A DNA stretch of 64,000 nucleotides from Nostoc sp. 'Peltigera membranacea cyanobiont' N6. Lineage in GTDB: Bacteria > Cyanobacteriota > Cyanobacteriia > Cyanobacteriales > Nostocaceae. The notes below the pieces were generated by a model, which was not told where the DNA came from, made no database searches, and was given only the letters and a program-made list of their open reading frames with translations. The number at the start of each line of letters is the position of its first letter. Positions within the stretch are counted from its first letter, which is position 1. The stretch covers positions 5,796,001-5,860,000 of the forward strand of contig NZ_CP026681.1 in assembly GCF_002949735.1 (NCBI RefSeq). The letters are read 5' to 3'. A program made the translations under genes and the position numbers. Of the stretch, positions 44,154 through 53,420 are shown one piece after another.

Positions 44154-44639
44154 ATGTGTGCAAAGGGATTTGGGCAATCTCAACCTACTAAAATCGATAA
44201 ACTTATTGAATCTGCGGTGCGTTATTGCCACAAGCGACGCCCAGAAGCCTTAGACAGCATCTTTGATTATCTACCTGTCAACCTCAACCAACGAGTAGTA
44301 ACGGGGATTTTGGCAGCATTGCAGAAAGATATTGACACTTTGAGTTGGTTTTGCGGCTACATGGCATCAGAAATCAACGGCAGTGAGGACAACCAAAAGC
44401 CTCATCATCCCATCGCCGAACTTAGCAAAACTCTGATTAAATCGGGGATGGAACCCTTTGCTGATTTTATGCCTTACCCAGGTTGCCGCATCGTTATACT
44501 CAATTCGGAAAAATTTGAATCATTGCCAGAGTCAGTTCAAGCTGTGGTGCAGCAGGCTTTTGACATCAAGGAAAGTACTGGGAAAGAGGCACAAAGGATA
44601 AATGATGCCTTACTGCAAGAGTTGGTGGTTCAGGAATAA
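44154..44639 (+). CDS. hypothetical cyanobacterial protein
   Basis: 161 residues, helical. KIDKLIESAVRYCHKRRPEA and LNQRVVTGILAALQKDIDTL open the protein; a central FADFMPYPGCRIVILNSEKF follows. No conserved catalytic pattern seen and no family recognised. No strong ribosome-binding site before the ATG. Confidence 0.55.
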   Translation: MCAKGFGQSQPTKIDKLIESAVRYCHKRRPEALDSIFDYLPVNLNQRVVTGILAALQKDIDTLSWFCGYMASEINGSEDNQKPHHPIAELSKTLIKSGMEPFADFMPYPGCRIVILNSEKFESLPESVQAVVQQAFDIKESTGKEAQRINDALLQELVVQE

Positions 44640-44766
44640 AAAATTGAATAACAGGAATTGTGGTAAGAGCGCCAGCCATATCGCTCTTCATTGAAGCGAA
44701 CGCGAGTAGCGTCTCGTAGAGACGAAAAAAGAGCGTTCGCACCTACAAATGATTAACTGTCAGAAA

Positions 44767-44788
44767 CCCCACGGATAAATCCGAGGGC
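44767..44788. repeat. hairpin resembling an IS200/IS605 end
   Basis: CCCACGGATAAATCCGAGGG folds into a short stem like the right-end hairpin of IS200/IS605 elements. No transposase or second end accompanies it, so at most a relic. Nothing else is seen between 44640 and 44914. Confidence 0.3.
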
Positions 44789-44914
44789 TTGAAAAAGTCC
44801 TAATCTGACCAGTCTAAGTTCTTCACTGAACTACGTTTAAGGCAAGAGTTCAATACCTACCGGGGAATGCGTAGCTAGTTCCCTGCTCTAGAACTTAAAA
44901 GTTAAACAGGTCTA

Positions 44915-46270
44915 CTCATATCTTGCACCTGATAAAAACTATCAGTATTAACCAAGAAAAAGAAAATAAAAGTAACACCTAAAAATTTAGCTTCTACTTT
45001 ATATACTGATATAATAAATTACATTAAGTATCAGGATATATACAAAAGACATATATGAAGATGGGAATAATGTCATCTGCATAAAGATATTTTTATATGT
45101 TCGTAAAAAATGAGAGAAAAGGGCGTAGATAACATAAATAACAGCAAGAAATATGCAAACCATTCTTGCCCACGCCCATACCCTAATGTATACGATTCTG
45201 GCATTGATGCCTAGTCGTTATCAACGAGACAACTTGGAAGCGATGCTAGGGCTATTTCTGGCAGCAGATGGAAAACCTTTGCCACACTACAGCAAATCCA
45301 AATCCGAAAGCGCTTTAAGTAGATTTTTAAATACATATAAATGGCCTACTCGTAAGCTAATTCGTCATGTTCGTCAACAGGCGATTGAGCAAGTTAACAG
45401 TCATTGCCCATTGGGAAGAAAAGCATTTCTACAAGTAATAGTTGACCTAACAACTTTAGAGAAATGTGGTCAGTTTAAAGCATTTAAAAATCTAATAACC
45501 GTTTACAACGGGAAACGAGGTTTGCATATAGTAGTCTTATATTTAGTAGTTGGACAATGGCGTATCCCTTGGAATTTCCGTGTCTGGAGAGGTAAAGGGA
45601 CAGCTAGTCCGTCTCAAATGGCATTACGAATGGTACGCCATTTACCCAAAGATTTAACCACACGATTTCGGGTGAAAATTCTCGCTGATACTGCTTTTGG
45701 TACTAAAGATTTTATCAACAATATTCGGAAACTAAAATATCATGCTGTTATTGGTATTGGAAGTAAATAGCAAGTTAGTTAATGGTTATCCAGTTAAACT
45801 TCTACATCATCGAGGGCAACAGGTTAGACTTGTTGGATTAGATTTTCCTGTCACTCTTTCTTGGTATTACTTCAAACGCGATAATGGTAAGTTTGTTAAA
45901 AGATATGTTATCTCTACACAACCTCTTAAAGCTAGTACTATTTCCTGGTGGGGTAAGCGTCGTTGGAAAATTGAAGGTTGGTTTAAAACTGCTAAATATC
46001 GCTTTGGTTTAGATAGATTTGGACAAGGTACTCTTTTAGGAATTTATCGTTGGTTGGTCTTGTCTATTACTGCCTATTTATTAGCATATTGGACGTATCT
46101 TTCATCCTGTTTACCTGATTCTTTGGACTGGGGGCAAGCTGCTTTTCTTGCACTATCTACTTTTTTACCTCATTTAGTCTTGTCTTTATTGCTACTAGAT
46201 ATTGAACGGCTTCGTCCCTTAGCACTTAGTCATGGAATTGACATTACTATTTCCAGGTGCAAGATATGAG
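44915..46270 (+). mobile_element. IS4/IS701-like insertion sequence
   Basis: A perfect 17-bp inverted repeat CTCATATCTTGCACCTG at 44915-44931 and 46254-46270 encloses a two-frame transposase with a 220-bp leader. No clear target duplication. The right end cuts an integrase gene. Confidence 0.82.
45153..46269 (+). CDS. DDE transposase, frameshifted copy
   Basis: The first frame (45153-45770) starts MQTILAHAHTLMYTILALMP and contains FLQVIVDLTTLEK and VKILADTAFGTKDFI, the two Asp regions. It stops after VIGIGSK. The second frame (to 46269) resumes with NSKLVNGYPVKLLHHRGQQV and contains WKIEGWFKTAKYRFGL with the Glu. The join at about 45765 needs one base less (AGTAAATAGC for AGTAATAGC), so this is probably an inactivating insertion rather than programmed shifting. 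IS4 or IS701 family by general resemblance. Confidence 0.75.
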
Positions 46271-46593
46271 GTTAGGCGTTCAGTTACACCGCGCATACTG
46301 GGGAACATTGCCCCCGCCTGGGGTTGGTATTCGCCCAGCATTGCGGCTAGCCCTGGTGGGATGTCCACAATCCGGGTTTTATGTTTTCTTTTGGTGGTAC
46401 ACTTGCGAAAAGTGATAGCGCCAGATTTGATATCAGTCGTCTGGAGTGCTAGTGCTTCTGATACGCGACAACCAGTGAACAGGCAAATTCCAAACAGAGC
46501 GCGATCGCGTGGGGTGAGAAATCCCTCGGTGAACAATCGCTTCATTTCTTCTTGAGTTAAAATCTTGCCTTGCCCGTTGCCGTCTACCTTCAT
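46271..46593 (-). pseudogene. tyrosine recombinase/integrase, truncated by the IS
   Basis: The first 107 residues (ILTQEEMKRLFTEGFLTPRD, LFTGCRVSEALALQTTDIKS with the first catalytic Arg, IVDIPPGLAAML) form the start of an XerC/phage-type catalytic domain. The frame then enters the IS end at 46270 and stops at 46219. The HxxR and Tyr motifs are lost and are not found beyond the other IS end. Confidence 0.75.
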
Positions 46594-46612
46594 TTTTTCT
46601 ACTTTCTAGGGG

Positions 46613-46640
46613 ATTACACGTTTGACTGATAACGTGTAAT
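46613..46640. promoter_or_regulatory. inverted repeat upstream of the integrase
   Basis: ATTACACGTT and AACGTGTAAT are separated by 8 bp, centred about 33 bp before the integrase start. It could be an operator or a recombinase arm/core site. Confidence 0.5.
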
Positions 46641-46722
46641 TAATTGCAGGTCGCTACAGCTACGCCCGCCTTTGGCGAAGCCTCTCCAAGAGTTGGAATT
46701 GCACCTTGTTTACCCCGACCTG

Positions 46723-46741
46723 ACAAAATCGCATTGCTCCC
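46723..46741. repeat. solitary end of the GGGAGCAATGCG MITE
   Basis: ACAAAATCGCATTGCTCCC is the exact reverse complement of the first 19 bases of the MITE at 20469. No partner end was found nearby, so it is a relic or part of a larger element whose other end lies outside. Confidence 0.65.
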
Positions 46742-46837
46742 CTCACTAGACAGCAGTCCTCACACGCCATATTATAAACGAGACGATCGGTTATCTTGTC
46801 TGGTCTGGAGAATTATGAGTCAGTCAGGAGAGTCTCG

Positions 46838-47761
46838 ATGAATGGAGCCGAAGCTAAAGGGGCCTTTGGAGAAACACTTGCGTCTTATTACCATCAGAGT
46901 GATAGCGAAACTGCGACCCTGGCTTGGTCACAGCAAAGTACGTTCGCTATTACACGGCTCCACTCGGACGTTGGGCTGCCTGGCACCTCAAACCCTATTC
47001 CTGAAGAGTCCGCAATTCACGTATCCGTTGCGATCAAGCCCGTTCCCTTACACAGCTATGAACTTTGTATCGACGATCGCGAGATTGCGGTTCCATACAT
47101 ACCTGCGTACCGGACAAGCATTATCGATCTGCAATCGAAACCTGTGTGCTTCGTTGATTGCGGTTTCGACTATGTTCATTACCACGTACCTCGAGAGGGC
47201 CTCGACGAAATCGCACGAGATCACAACATCCAGCCGATTGGAAGCTATAAATTTGCGATTTGTGAGGACGATCTGGTCATTGCACAGATGACCAAGAACG
47301 TTCTGCCATTCATTGGGTCGCAAGATTGGCCTAGTTCCCTCGCTCTCGATCAGTTCAGTCTAATCTTCGGTGCACATCTGCTCCAGAAATACGGCGGCTT
47401 GTCTCGTCTACCAGAAGTCTCCCCGCGAGGGCTTGCCTCATGGCAAAAGCGTCGGGCCACCGAACTTTTGCTGGAACACCTTGATGGGAATATCCATCTC
47501 GCCAGAGTTGCTCAGGAATGCCAAATGTCTGTGAGTCATTTCGCACGGTCGTTCAAAGTGAGCTTTGGTGTTTCGGCTCACCGTTGGCTCATCGAACGTC
47601 GCATTGATCGTTCCAAGGAACTTCTCATCCAGACTCGCACTCCTTTAATCGATGTCGCACTGCAATCGGGTTTCTCCGATCAAGCTGCATTCACCCGAAC
47701 CTTCCATCAGGTTGTGGGCGACAGTCCTGGACGTTGGAGGCGAGAACAAGTCGGTCGCTGA
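46838..47761 (+). CDS. AraC-family transcriptional regulator
   Basis: 307 residues from ATG 46838 with AGGAGA 6 nt upstream (the ATG at 46796 lacks one). The C-terminal 100 residues carry two HTH units (IHLARVAQECQMSVSHFARS and IDVALQSGFSDQAAFTRTFH, ending in GDSPGRWRRE), the AraC/XylS signature. The N-terminal 200 residues are a ligand or dimerisation domain of unknown specificity. A lipocalin-like protein and an Old Yellow Enzyme gene lie just downstream on the other strand and are plausible targets. Confidence 0.85.
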   Translation: MNGAEAKGAFGETLASYYHQSDSETATLAWSQQSTFAITRLHSDVGLPGTSNPIPEESAIHVSVAIKPVPLHSYELCIDDREIAVPYIPAYRTSIIDLQSKPVCFVDCGFDYVHYHVPREGLDEIARDHNIQPIGSYKFAICEDDLVIAQMTKNVLPFIGSQDWPSSLALDQFSLIFGAHLLQKYGGLSRLPEVSPRGLASWQKRRATELLLEHLDGNIHLARVAQECQMSVSHFARSFKVSFGVSAHRWLIERRIDRSKELLIQTRTPLIDVALQSGFSDQAAFTRTFHQVVGDSPGRWRREQVGR

Positions 47762-47955
47762 AGTTCACTGTCCGGCAAAGCAGCTAATCAACAAAGACGC
47801 AAAAGAGAAATTTCTGGGCTTCACATCTCTGTGAAGCCTTGTCTGTGCGCGATCGTGTACGTAATTCTGCTTGTAGCAGATTCGCCAACAACATTGACTG
47901 CTACTCAAACCCCTAACTGAATCTTTTGGCTTCTTGGTCCTTGGTCAGCACCCTG

Positions 47956-48501
47956 TCAAAGCGTGCTTTGCCGGACATGATACGTGCGTACTCCATCTAA
48001 ATTAGAACCTGGTTCGGCTCTTTGCCACTCCAGCCGACTGGTTATGAAGACGCTGTTCTCAACGGGTGCGCCGATAGCTCGAAGTGTAAGTCTTTCGCCA
48101 TTCAATGTCACCGAGCGAAGCTGCCTTCCGTGGATCAGATTGGGCAAGAGCGCAACGGACGGGATATGGATAACAGTCTCTTTCTCCTCATCCACTTCGT
48201 AGACTCCGCAATACGCGATGTAACCGCTTCCGGATTCCTGATACTCCTCCGGGGTTCCTTGGTGCCAATCGTCTGATTGGAACAAGGAACGTCCCGGCTT
48301 CATCAGTTGTGCCGAGACAAAGCCTCCAGGTGTGTAGATGAGAAAGCCCTCCGGTTTAGGACCGAACGGATGGCTGTCTTCGCGTCCTTCCTGTTCATCT
48401 GCATAATTCACCAACGTCCAGACTCCAACGAGCTGAGAAGCAATAGGACCTAGTGTTGAATTGGACTGTGCCACTGTGTGCGCTTGCTCGGATTCCTTCA
48501 T
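47956..48501 (-). CDS. lipocalin-like domain protein
   Basis: 181 residues. LVGVWTLVNYADEQEGREDS, HPFGPKPEGFLIYTPGGFVS and CGVYEVDEEKETVIHI fit the lipocalin-like family (Lipocalin_5), small beta-barrels with unknown ligands. The start overlaps the stop of the preceding reductase gene (ATGA), so they were one operon. No signal peptide, so cytoplasmic. Confidence 0.78.
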   Translation of the reverse strand: MKESEQAHTVAQSNSTLGPIASQLVGVWTLVNYADEQEGREDSHPFGPKPEGFLIYTPGGFVSAQLMKPGRSLFQSDDWHQGTPEEYQESGSGYIAYCGVYEVDEEKETVIHIPSVALLPNLIHGRQLRSVTLNGERLTLRAIGAPVENSVFITSRLEWQRAEPGSNLDGVRTYHVRQSTL

Positions 48502-49355
48502 GGCGCAGCTCCAAAGGGCTTATAGTCGGTATATCCATGAGCTCCGCCCCCATAGAACGTCGAACGGTCAGGTGGATTGAGCGGCTGATTTTCTTTGATC
48601 CGCTCTACCAGGTCAGGATTGGCGATGAATAGGCGACCAAAAGCGATTGCATCCGCGTGCTTCTTCTCGATTGCTTCTCCCGCACTTTCGGGCGTGTAAG
48701 CGGCGGCTGAGAGAAGCGGTCCGTTGAAAGCGGGACGGAACAGGGCAGCATTGTTTAGCGCGTCTTCATGGAGTTCGTCGGTCAAACCCATTTCGGAGCC
48801 TCTAGCCTCGATCAGGTGCAAGTAAGCAATATGCCGCTTACTGAGCTCCTTGATGACGAAGGTGAACAGATCGAGAGGATTGCTGTCGTGGATACCACCA
48901 TATTGGCCAAAAGGTGAGAGGCGTACGCCAAGTCGATCCGCCCCAATAGCCGCTGTAATCTCGTCAACGATGTCGAGCAGGAACCGAGTTCGGTTCTCTT
49001 TCGACCCACCGTAGACATCAGTGCGCTGGTTGGTTCCGTTCTCCAGGAACTGCTCGATCAAGTGGCTATTTGCGCCCTGCAACTCCACTCCATCGAATCC
49101 AGCCTCCATCGCGTTCAGTGCGGCCTGCCGGAATGTGCTGATGATGACCGGGATTTCAGAAGTTTCCAAGGCGCGTGGAGTTTCAGCTGGTACTTGTTGG
49201 AAGGCTTTCGTCAGAGCAGGAATTGTGGGAGGAATAGCCGAGGGCGCGACGGGGAGTACTCCATCCGGTATGAGCGAAGAATGGGAGTTCCTGCCGTTGT
49301 GGGCAATTTGCATGACGATCCTGCCGCCTCGGGCGTGGACACCATCTGTAATCAC
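48498..49355 (-). pseudogene. Old Yellow Enzyme family reductase, 5' end lost
   Basis: 285 codons from a GTG at the border of the IS1634 element. Sequence such as TDGVHARGGRIVMQIAHNGR, FDGVELQGANSHLIEQFLEN then GTNQRTDVYGGSKENRTRF, and AIAFGRLFIANPDLVERI is typical of FMN-dependent OYE/NemA reductases. A complete member has about 360 residues; the first 90, including the start of the FMN barrel, are missing and are not present beyond the other IS end. The product is probably inactive. Confidence 0.8.
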
Positions 49356-49446
49356 TGTACGTTCGCTTATTTTGTCAGGGCAAGGGGAATTAATACCTGA
49401 CTGTGTAAGGTTTCAAGGTGATTGTGGAGATCCTAAAACCATCACC

Positions 49447-49629
49447 GTGTAATACTTGGCAAAGGTAGATGGGATTGACGGTGTATTAAACGGCACAAAG
49501 GAATTCAAGTGTTGCCTTGTAATACTTAGAAGCCCAGAGAATTCACGCCAAAAGACTGAGAACCTACAAGTTTTCGGTGTAATACATGGAAGAGCCGCAC
49601 TATTCCATGTCCAACTTTCGGTGTAATAC
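49447..49629. repeat. dispersed GTGTAATAC repeats inside the IS1634 element
   Basis: GTGTAATAC occurs at 49447, 49577 and 49621, with variants at 49481 (GTGTATTAA) and 49517 (TTGTAATAC), between the transposase stop and the left IS end. Spacing is irregular (34, 36, 60, 44). No gene lies in 49356-49715. Confidence 0.5.
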
Positions 49630-49715
49630 ACGGTTGGGGCTGATGTTGAAATGTCCCATTCAATTGGGTGTCTTAAAGTGTAGGGGGTGCTGATTTTATA
49701 GGGGGGAAGACGTAA

Positions 49716-51446
49716 TTATGTCTTGCAGTGCAATGAATCTAGCTGATAGAGAGATTCAGGCATTTTCATGAGTGCAAGAATCTGTTTTTGAAGCTCGGAC
49801 AAAGGCGTGATGAAGATGGTAGAATCAGGGAGATAATAGAGAGTAAGGTGACAAAAAGCCTTAAGCATTCGCTCTGCAGATGGGCGACTAGTTTTTCGCT
49901 TTGGATTGCCGTCATAAAGACCAGCCAAAGATTGTTGCGTTTGCTGGAGAGCTTTCCGTACAACAAACTCCATCAAGGTAAATACGCGCAAAGCTATGTT
50001 CAAGATAAACATCAAGCCAGTGATTCGGTCTTCATTTTGAAAGTAAATAGGTAAAGCGGGCAAAGAACCTCTTTTAAAACGGTGAAACCCACGCTCCAAG
50101 AGCCATTCATCCCGGTAATACATTACGGCTTGTGGTAGGGTCAGTCGAGTGGTCGGGGCGTTAGTGACATACAATCGCCACCCAGCCAAGGTTTCTGCTT
50201 CCTTAATAGCAGTATGAATCGGATGTATATGAAGTTGAAGACATATCTTCGTAACTTCCGCAGTAGTCGAGTTTTTTGATGGTCGTCCCCGTCTACAATT
50301 GCGAGTTTCTTTGATGATTTCTTCCGTAATCATGGTTGAGAAGAAATCCTTGACACGATAGCGCTTCTTGATGTTTTCTACTTTATGGCTAAGTTCCTCC
50401 CGGTCGTCACCCGGCTTGTTAGCTAATTTATCCAAAGCAGTTCTTGCAGTCAAGAGGCGTTGCTGTTGACCACGGATGGCAGATGCGGCAAGGCTTTGGG
50501 AATAAACTACCAAATAGCGTTCGTGCCAGCGTACCCACTTGTTGGTTTCTTGATTGAACCAAAACTTGCCTAACTCTACTTCAAAGCCTTTTCCCACAGC
50601 AGGTTCTTCTTCATCTTGTCGCGGTAAACGAATGGACAATGTTTCTGCTGGTGGGGAGAGTACCCATTGCTTAAGATATTGGGGATGTTGCCCACTCATG
50701 GGTACAGGAAAGCAGTAAATCCCTGCGTTGGCTGCGATTTGAGCGCGAGTCGCCATCGACCCTGCTTTACAATCAGCGATGAAGACAAATTTTTTGTGTC
50801 CAATTACTTTTACTAATTTTTGCCATGTTGGTAAATATAATGGGTCATCGGCTCCATTCCCTTCTAGGGTGGCGCTAACCAACGGCATTCCCATTGGGTC
50901 GAGAGTGGCTAACAACTGACGGTATTGCAACAAGTCTGGACGCTTGTCTTTGGAATAGCCATAACGCAGTAGACTTTCTTGTGCTGACTCGTCTTGTTGA
51001 TGATTCACGCTAAAACTTGTTGTATCAGTTCGTGCCACTTCTGTTGGTAATTCGTAGGCACGAATCAGATGTCGTCCTAACTTTACTTCTATTTCCAGCC
51101 TCGCCTCTGATTGCAATCCTAATTCTTCGACTACCCTTGCCAGTCGGTCGTCAGTTGCATCTTTTTTCCCTATCGACCACCCCGTAGTTAGCTCTAAAAT
51201 TTTTCGGTTTGCTTCTATCCAGGGTTCCACCGCCGACAACCGATGGTCTGACTGGGTGATTATATATATCAATAACAATACACTCAATTCTCCGTAACTC
51301 AGTCCTTTGTGATTTCCGTGTGGTGGAGTGAGTTTTTGGTCAATCCACTTGCCTATCTCCATCTTGTTTAGCCATTCCACTATTACCGGAATATCATCAA
51401 TTCTCTCAGAATAAATTTTTACCTGTTCGTTTATTGCCATACGCAC
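49716..51446 (-). CDS. IS1634-family transposase
   Basis: 576 residues, intact. The DDE regions are ARTDTTSFSVNH, VFIADCKAGSM and WLLERGFHRFKRG. RYGYSKDKRPDLLQYRQLL is the family's conserved block between the first two. Distinct in sequence from the element at 17507-19623, so the two were acquired independently. Confidence 0.9.
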   Translation of the reverse strand: MRMAINEQVKIYSERIDDIPVIVEWLNKMEIGKWIDQKLTPPHGNHKGLSYGELSVLLLIYIITQSDHRLSAVEPWIEANRKILELTTGWSIGKKDATDDRLARVVEELGLQSEARLEIEVKLGRHLIRAYELPTEVARTDTTSFSVNHQQDESAQESLLRYGYSKDKRPDLLQYRQLLATLDPMGMPLVSATLEGNGADDPLYLPTWQKLVKVIGHKKFVFIADCKAGSMATRAQIAANAGIYCFPVPMSGQHPQYLKQWVLSPPAETLSIRLPRQDEEEPAVGKGFEVELGKFWFNQETNKWVRWHERYLVVYSQSLAASAIRGQQQRLLTARTALDKLANKPGDDREELSHKVENIKKRYRVKDFFSTMITEEIIKETRNCRRGRPSKNSTTAEVTKICLQLHIHPIHTAIKEAETLAGWRLYVTNAPTTRLTLPQAVMYYRDEWLLERGFHRFKRGSLPALPIYFQNEDRITGLMFILNIALRVFTLMEFVVRKALQQTQQSLAGLYDGNPKRKTSRPSAERMLKAFCHLTLYYLPDSTIFITPLSELQKQILALMKMPESLYQLDSLHCKT

Positions 51447-51613
51447 ACCCCTCTCCAGAATCTGTCTTACAGACTAACGGAAAATGGTGCTATTACTCCT
51501 TATCGCCCTATTCCTTTCCCCTCAAGGCATTAATTCCTCTTGCCTTCAAAAATAAGCGAACGTACAGTTTTAGCGATCGCACCTGATGATTAAATGCAAT
51601 CGCGCTTTCAGTT

Positions 51614-52084
51614 TTAATCTTTGACCTTATGCTGTTGAATCAAAGCCAGCACAATGTTTGGAGTTAAAGGACTCCAACGTGGTTGGCTAAAACGTTGACC
51701 ATCCCAATTAAATTGCACTAAAGAAAAATCTTCTGGTTCTTCGTTTTTACTTATTTTATTGCGAGCATAATGCTCGATAAATAGAAAATTATCCCCCAAA
51801 CAGCGACGAGGCGATAACACAGTATTCTGGTATTTTTGCCAAATCAATGTAGCTAGACCCTCCGCAGAATTAGTAATGCTTGTCCCCGTGTCTTGTTCAT
51901 CTAAATCCGAACATAAGATAATGCTCGGCATGGAATATGCTTGATAAATTCGCAGATGACATTTACTATCCCAGTACTTTGGATTACTTTGCTGTAGTTC
52001 ATGTCCCGCTCCTTTCCAAACGAAAATAGTGTCAAGCACTAAGCTAGGTGAATCAAGATTAATGTTTGTAGTTTGAGTAGTCAT
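51614..52084 (-). CDS. hypothetical protein of plasmid series 2
   Basis: 156 residues from ATG 52084; AGGAAG precedes it and it overlaps the upstream stop (ATGA). Mixed sequence, for example SPSLVLDTIFVWKGAGHELQ, and a C-terminal LTPNIVLALIQQHK. No family recognised. Last gene of the minus-strand run that begins at 59074. Confidence 0.55.
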   Translation of the reverse strand: MTTQTTNINLDSPSLVLDTIFVWKGAGHELQQSNPKYWDSKCHLRIYQAYSMPSIILCSDLDEQDTGTSITNSAEGLATLIWQKYQNTVLSPRRCLGDNFLFIEHYARNKISKNEEPEDFSLVQFNWDGQRFSQPRWSPLTPNIVLALIQQHKVKD

Positions 52085-52350
52085 AGTCTTCCTGATCTGA
52101 CATCGCAATAAGTTGTACACTCACGTCGTAGCTGATTATCAAGAGAAAGCCAATTGATAATTTCTTCAAACTTGGCTCTTTTGATGTAAAGTCCTTGCAT
52201 AACTCTATCTCGAAGAGTTTCTAATCTCGCTACTTCTAGGTAATTCTTCTGCAAAAGCTTGTGTTGATCATGAAGTGGATCTACTTCTGTTGTTACCTCA
52301 GAATCAAATTGCTCCATAATAAATGCGCGAAGATAATGATATTCGTTCAA
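52081..52350 (-). CDS. small hypothetical protein
   Basis: 89 residues, helical and charged (LLQKNYLEVARLETLRDRVM, FEEIINWLSLDNQLRRE). An internal ATG at 52317 is an alternative start. Coupled to the next gene by a 4-nt overlap. No family recognised. Confidence 0.5.
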   Translation of the reverse strand: MNEYHYLRAFIMEQFDSEVTTEVDPLHDQHKLLQKNYLEVARLETLRDRVMQGLYIKRAKFEEIINWLSLDNQLRRECTTYCDVRSGRL

Positions 52351-52384
52351 GAATTATCCTCCCTCTTGTATTTGATGAAATTGA

Positions 52385-52702
52385 CTAATAATTCGAGCTT
52401 TTACCGATACCATATTGCCATTTGAGAAAACTAACGGGAGTGCAAATTTCCGACCAATCATAAGCACCCATCGGGGCATCCCAATCCTGTCGATATTCCT
52501 CTCCAAAATACCCCAATCCCCAATGCCAATCATTGTATTCTGGCTCTGACTCCCACCCAAACCAAAGTGCAACATTAACTTTAACCAAATACAGAAACTT
52601 AATAAACCATCCTTTACTGTAATCAAAAATGAACTCATCAAAGTCTTTCAGAAAATGTTCATTCGTTAACACAATCAAATCCATTCTTGACCAAAGATTC
52701 AT
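52385..52702 (-). CDS. small hypothetical protein, aromatic-rich
   Basis: 105 residues from ATG 52702, which has AGAGGAAA upstream; the longer frame to 52777 lacks a site. Rich in Trp/Tyr/Phe (LWFGWESEPEYNDWHWGLGY). The overlapping frame 52354-52641 is judged a shadow. No family recognised. Confidence 0.5.
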   Translation of the reverse strand: MNLWSRMDLIVLTNEHFLKDFDEFIFDYSKGWFIKFLYLVKVNVALWFGWESEPEYNDWHWGLGYFGEEYRQDWDAPMGAYDWSEICTPVSFLKWQYGIGKSSNY

Positions 52703-52777
52703 CTGTTTATTTCCTCTACTTTGTAATTCACTGCGTACAGTTTTACGATAGGAATTTGTTGATTTCATCTGGCTCAA

Positions 52778-53095
52778 CTAGTGTTGTAGCTGCTTGTACT
52801 CATCCCAATTTCTGGGATTATGACTTGATGACATTGACTCTTTAAATTCCCAGTTCTGAGAATTGGTATCGAAAAACTCAATGGCAGCATCAAAACCACA
52901 CTGTAAAAATCTGCTGTATGATTCTTCCGAACAAAGAATCGATTCGACAATTGCAGTTAGGAGTTTAAGGTTAGTTTCAGTAGCAGCACCCTCTTTGTGA
53001 AGCCATTCAATGGTTTCCAGCAGTTGTTGTTTAGCAGAAGCCGTAGTAGATTCTGGTAATGCGGCAATCGGAATAAAACCTGTTAGTTGTTTCAT
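52778..53095 (-). CDS. small hypothetical protein
   Basis: 105 residues, starting inside the stop of the previous gene (ATGA overlap). Helical (ASAKQQLLETIEWLHKEGAA) with a polar C-terminal tail. No family recognised. Confidence 0.55.
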   Translation of the reverse strand: MKQLTGFIPIAALPESTTASAKQQLLETIEWLHKEGAATETNLKLLTAIVESILCSEESYSRFLQCGFDAAIEFFDTNSQNWEFKESMSSSHNPRNWDEYKQLQH

Positions 53096-53355
53096 AAATC
53101 CTCCATGTCACCGAAATCAGTTGTCACCTTCTTTTGAGATTTGGCTTTACTAATTTGGAATTCGTTCGCTTTAATCACAGGCATTGCAGCCTCTTTAACT
53201 GCTGCTTTTGCTTGATGATAGAGAAATTGAACTACACCGTCCGCATCTTCTTCATCTTCCACTTGTGCCCAAAGTGAGCAGCCCAATTCGAGAGATTCGT
53301 AATTGCCCAAGTTAAACTTTCTCGAATAACTAACTGAGACAGTACCGATTTTCAT
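53092..53355 (-). CDS. small hypothetical protein
   Basis: 87 residues. MKIGTVSVSYSRKFNLGNYE and SLELGCSLWAQVEDEEDADG resemble short proteins found beside plasmid replication genes, and the strand-then-helix layout could be a ferredoxin-like nucleic-acid binder; this is inference. Coupled to the downstream gene. Confidence 0.55.
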   Translation of the reverse strand: MKIGTVSVSYSRKFNLGNYESLELGCSLWAQVEDEEDADGVVQFLYHQAKAAVKEAAMPVIKANEFQISKAKSQKKVTTDFGDMEDL

Positions 53356-53420
53356 TATTCGTTTTTGCTGCTAATTTTTGTAGTGGCGACTCAAAGTTGA
53401 ATCGCCTTTTTTGTGTCTAA

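Larger units (their letters stand above)
49354..51568 (-). mobile_element. second IS1634-family insertion sequence
   Basis: Perfect 20-bp inverted ends ACTGTACGTTCGCTTATTTT (49354-49373, complement at 51549-51568), with further similarity (GGAATTAAT) inside. No target duplication is visible, which agrees with an adjacent deletion of the OYE 5' end. Confidence 0.82.

Noticed and set aside
52354..52641. 95-codon ORF on the minus strand
   Set aside because: It overlaps the 52385-52702 gene in another frame, has no ribosome-binding site and no protein-like pattern beyond chance.
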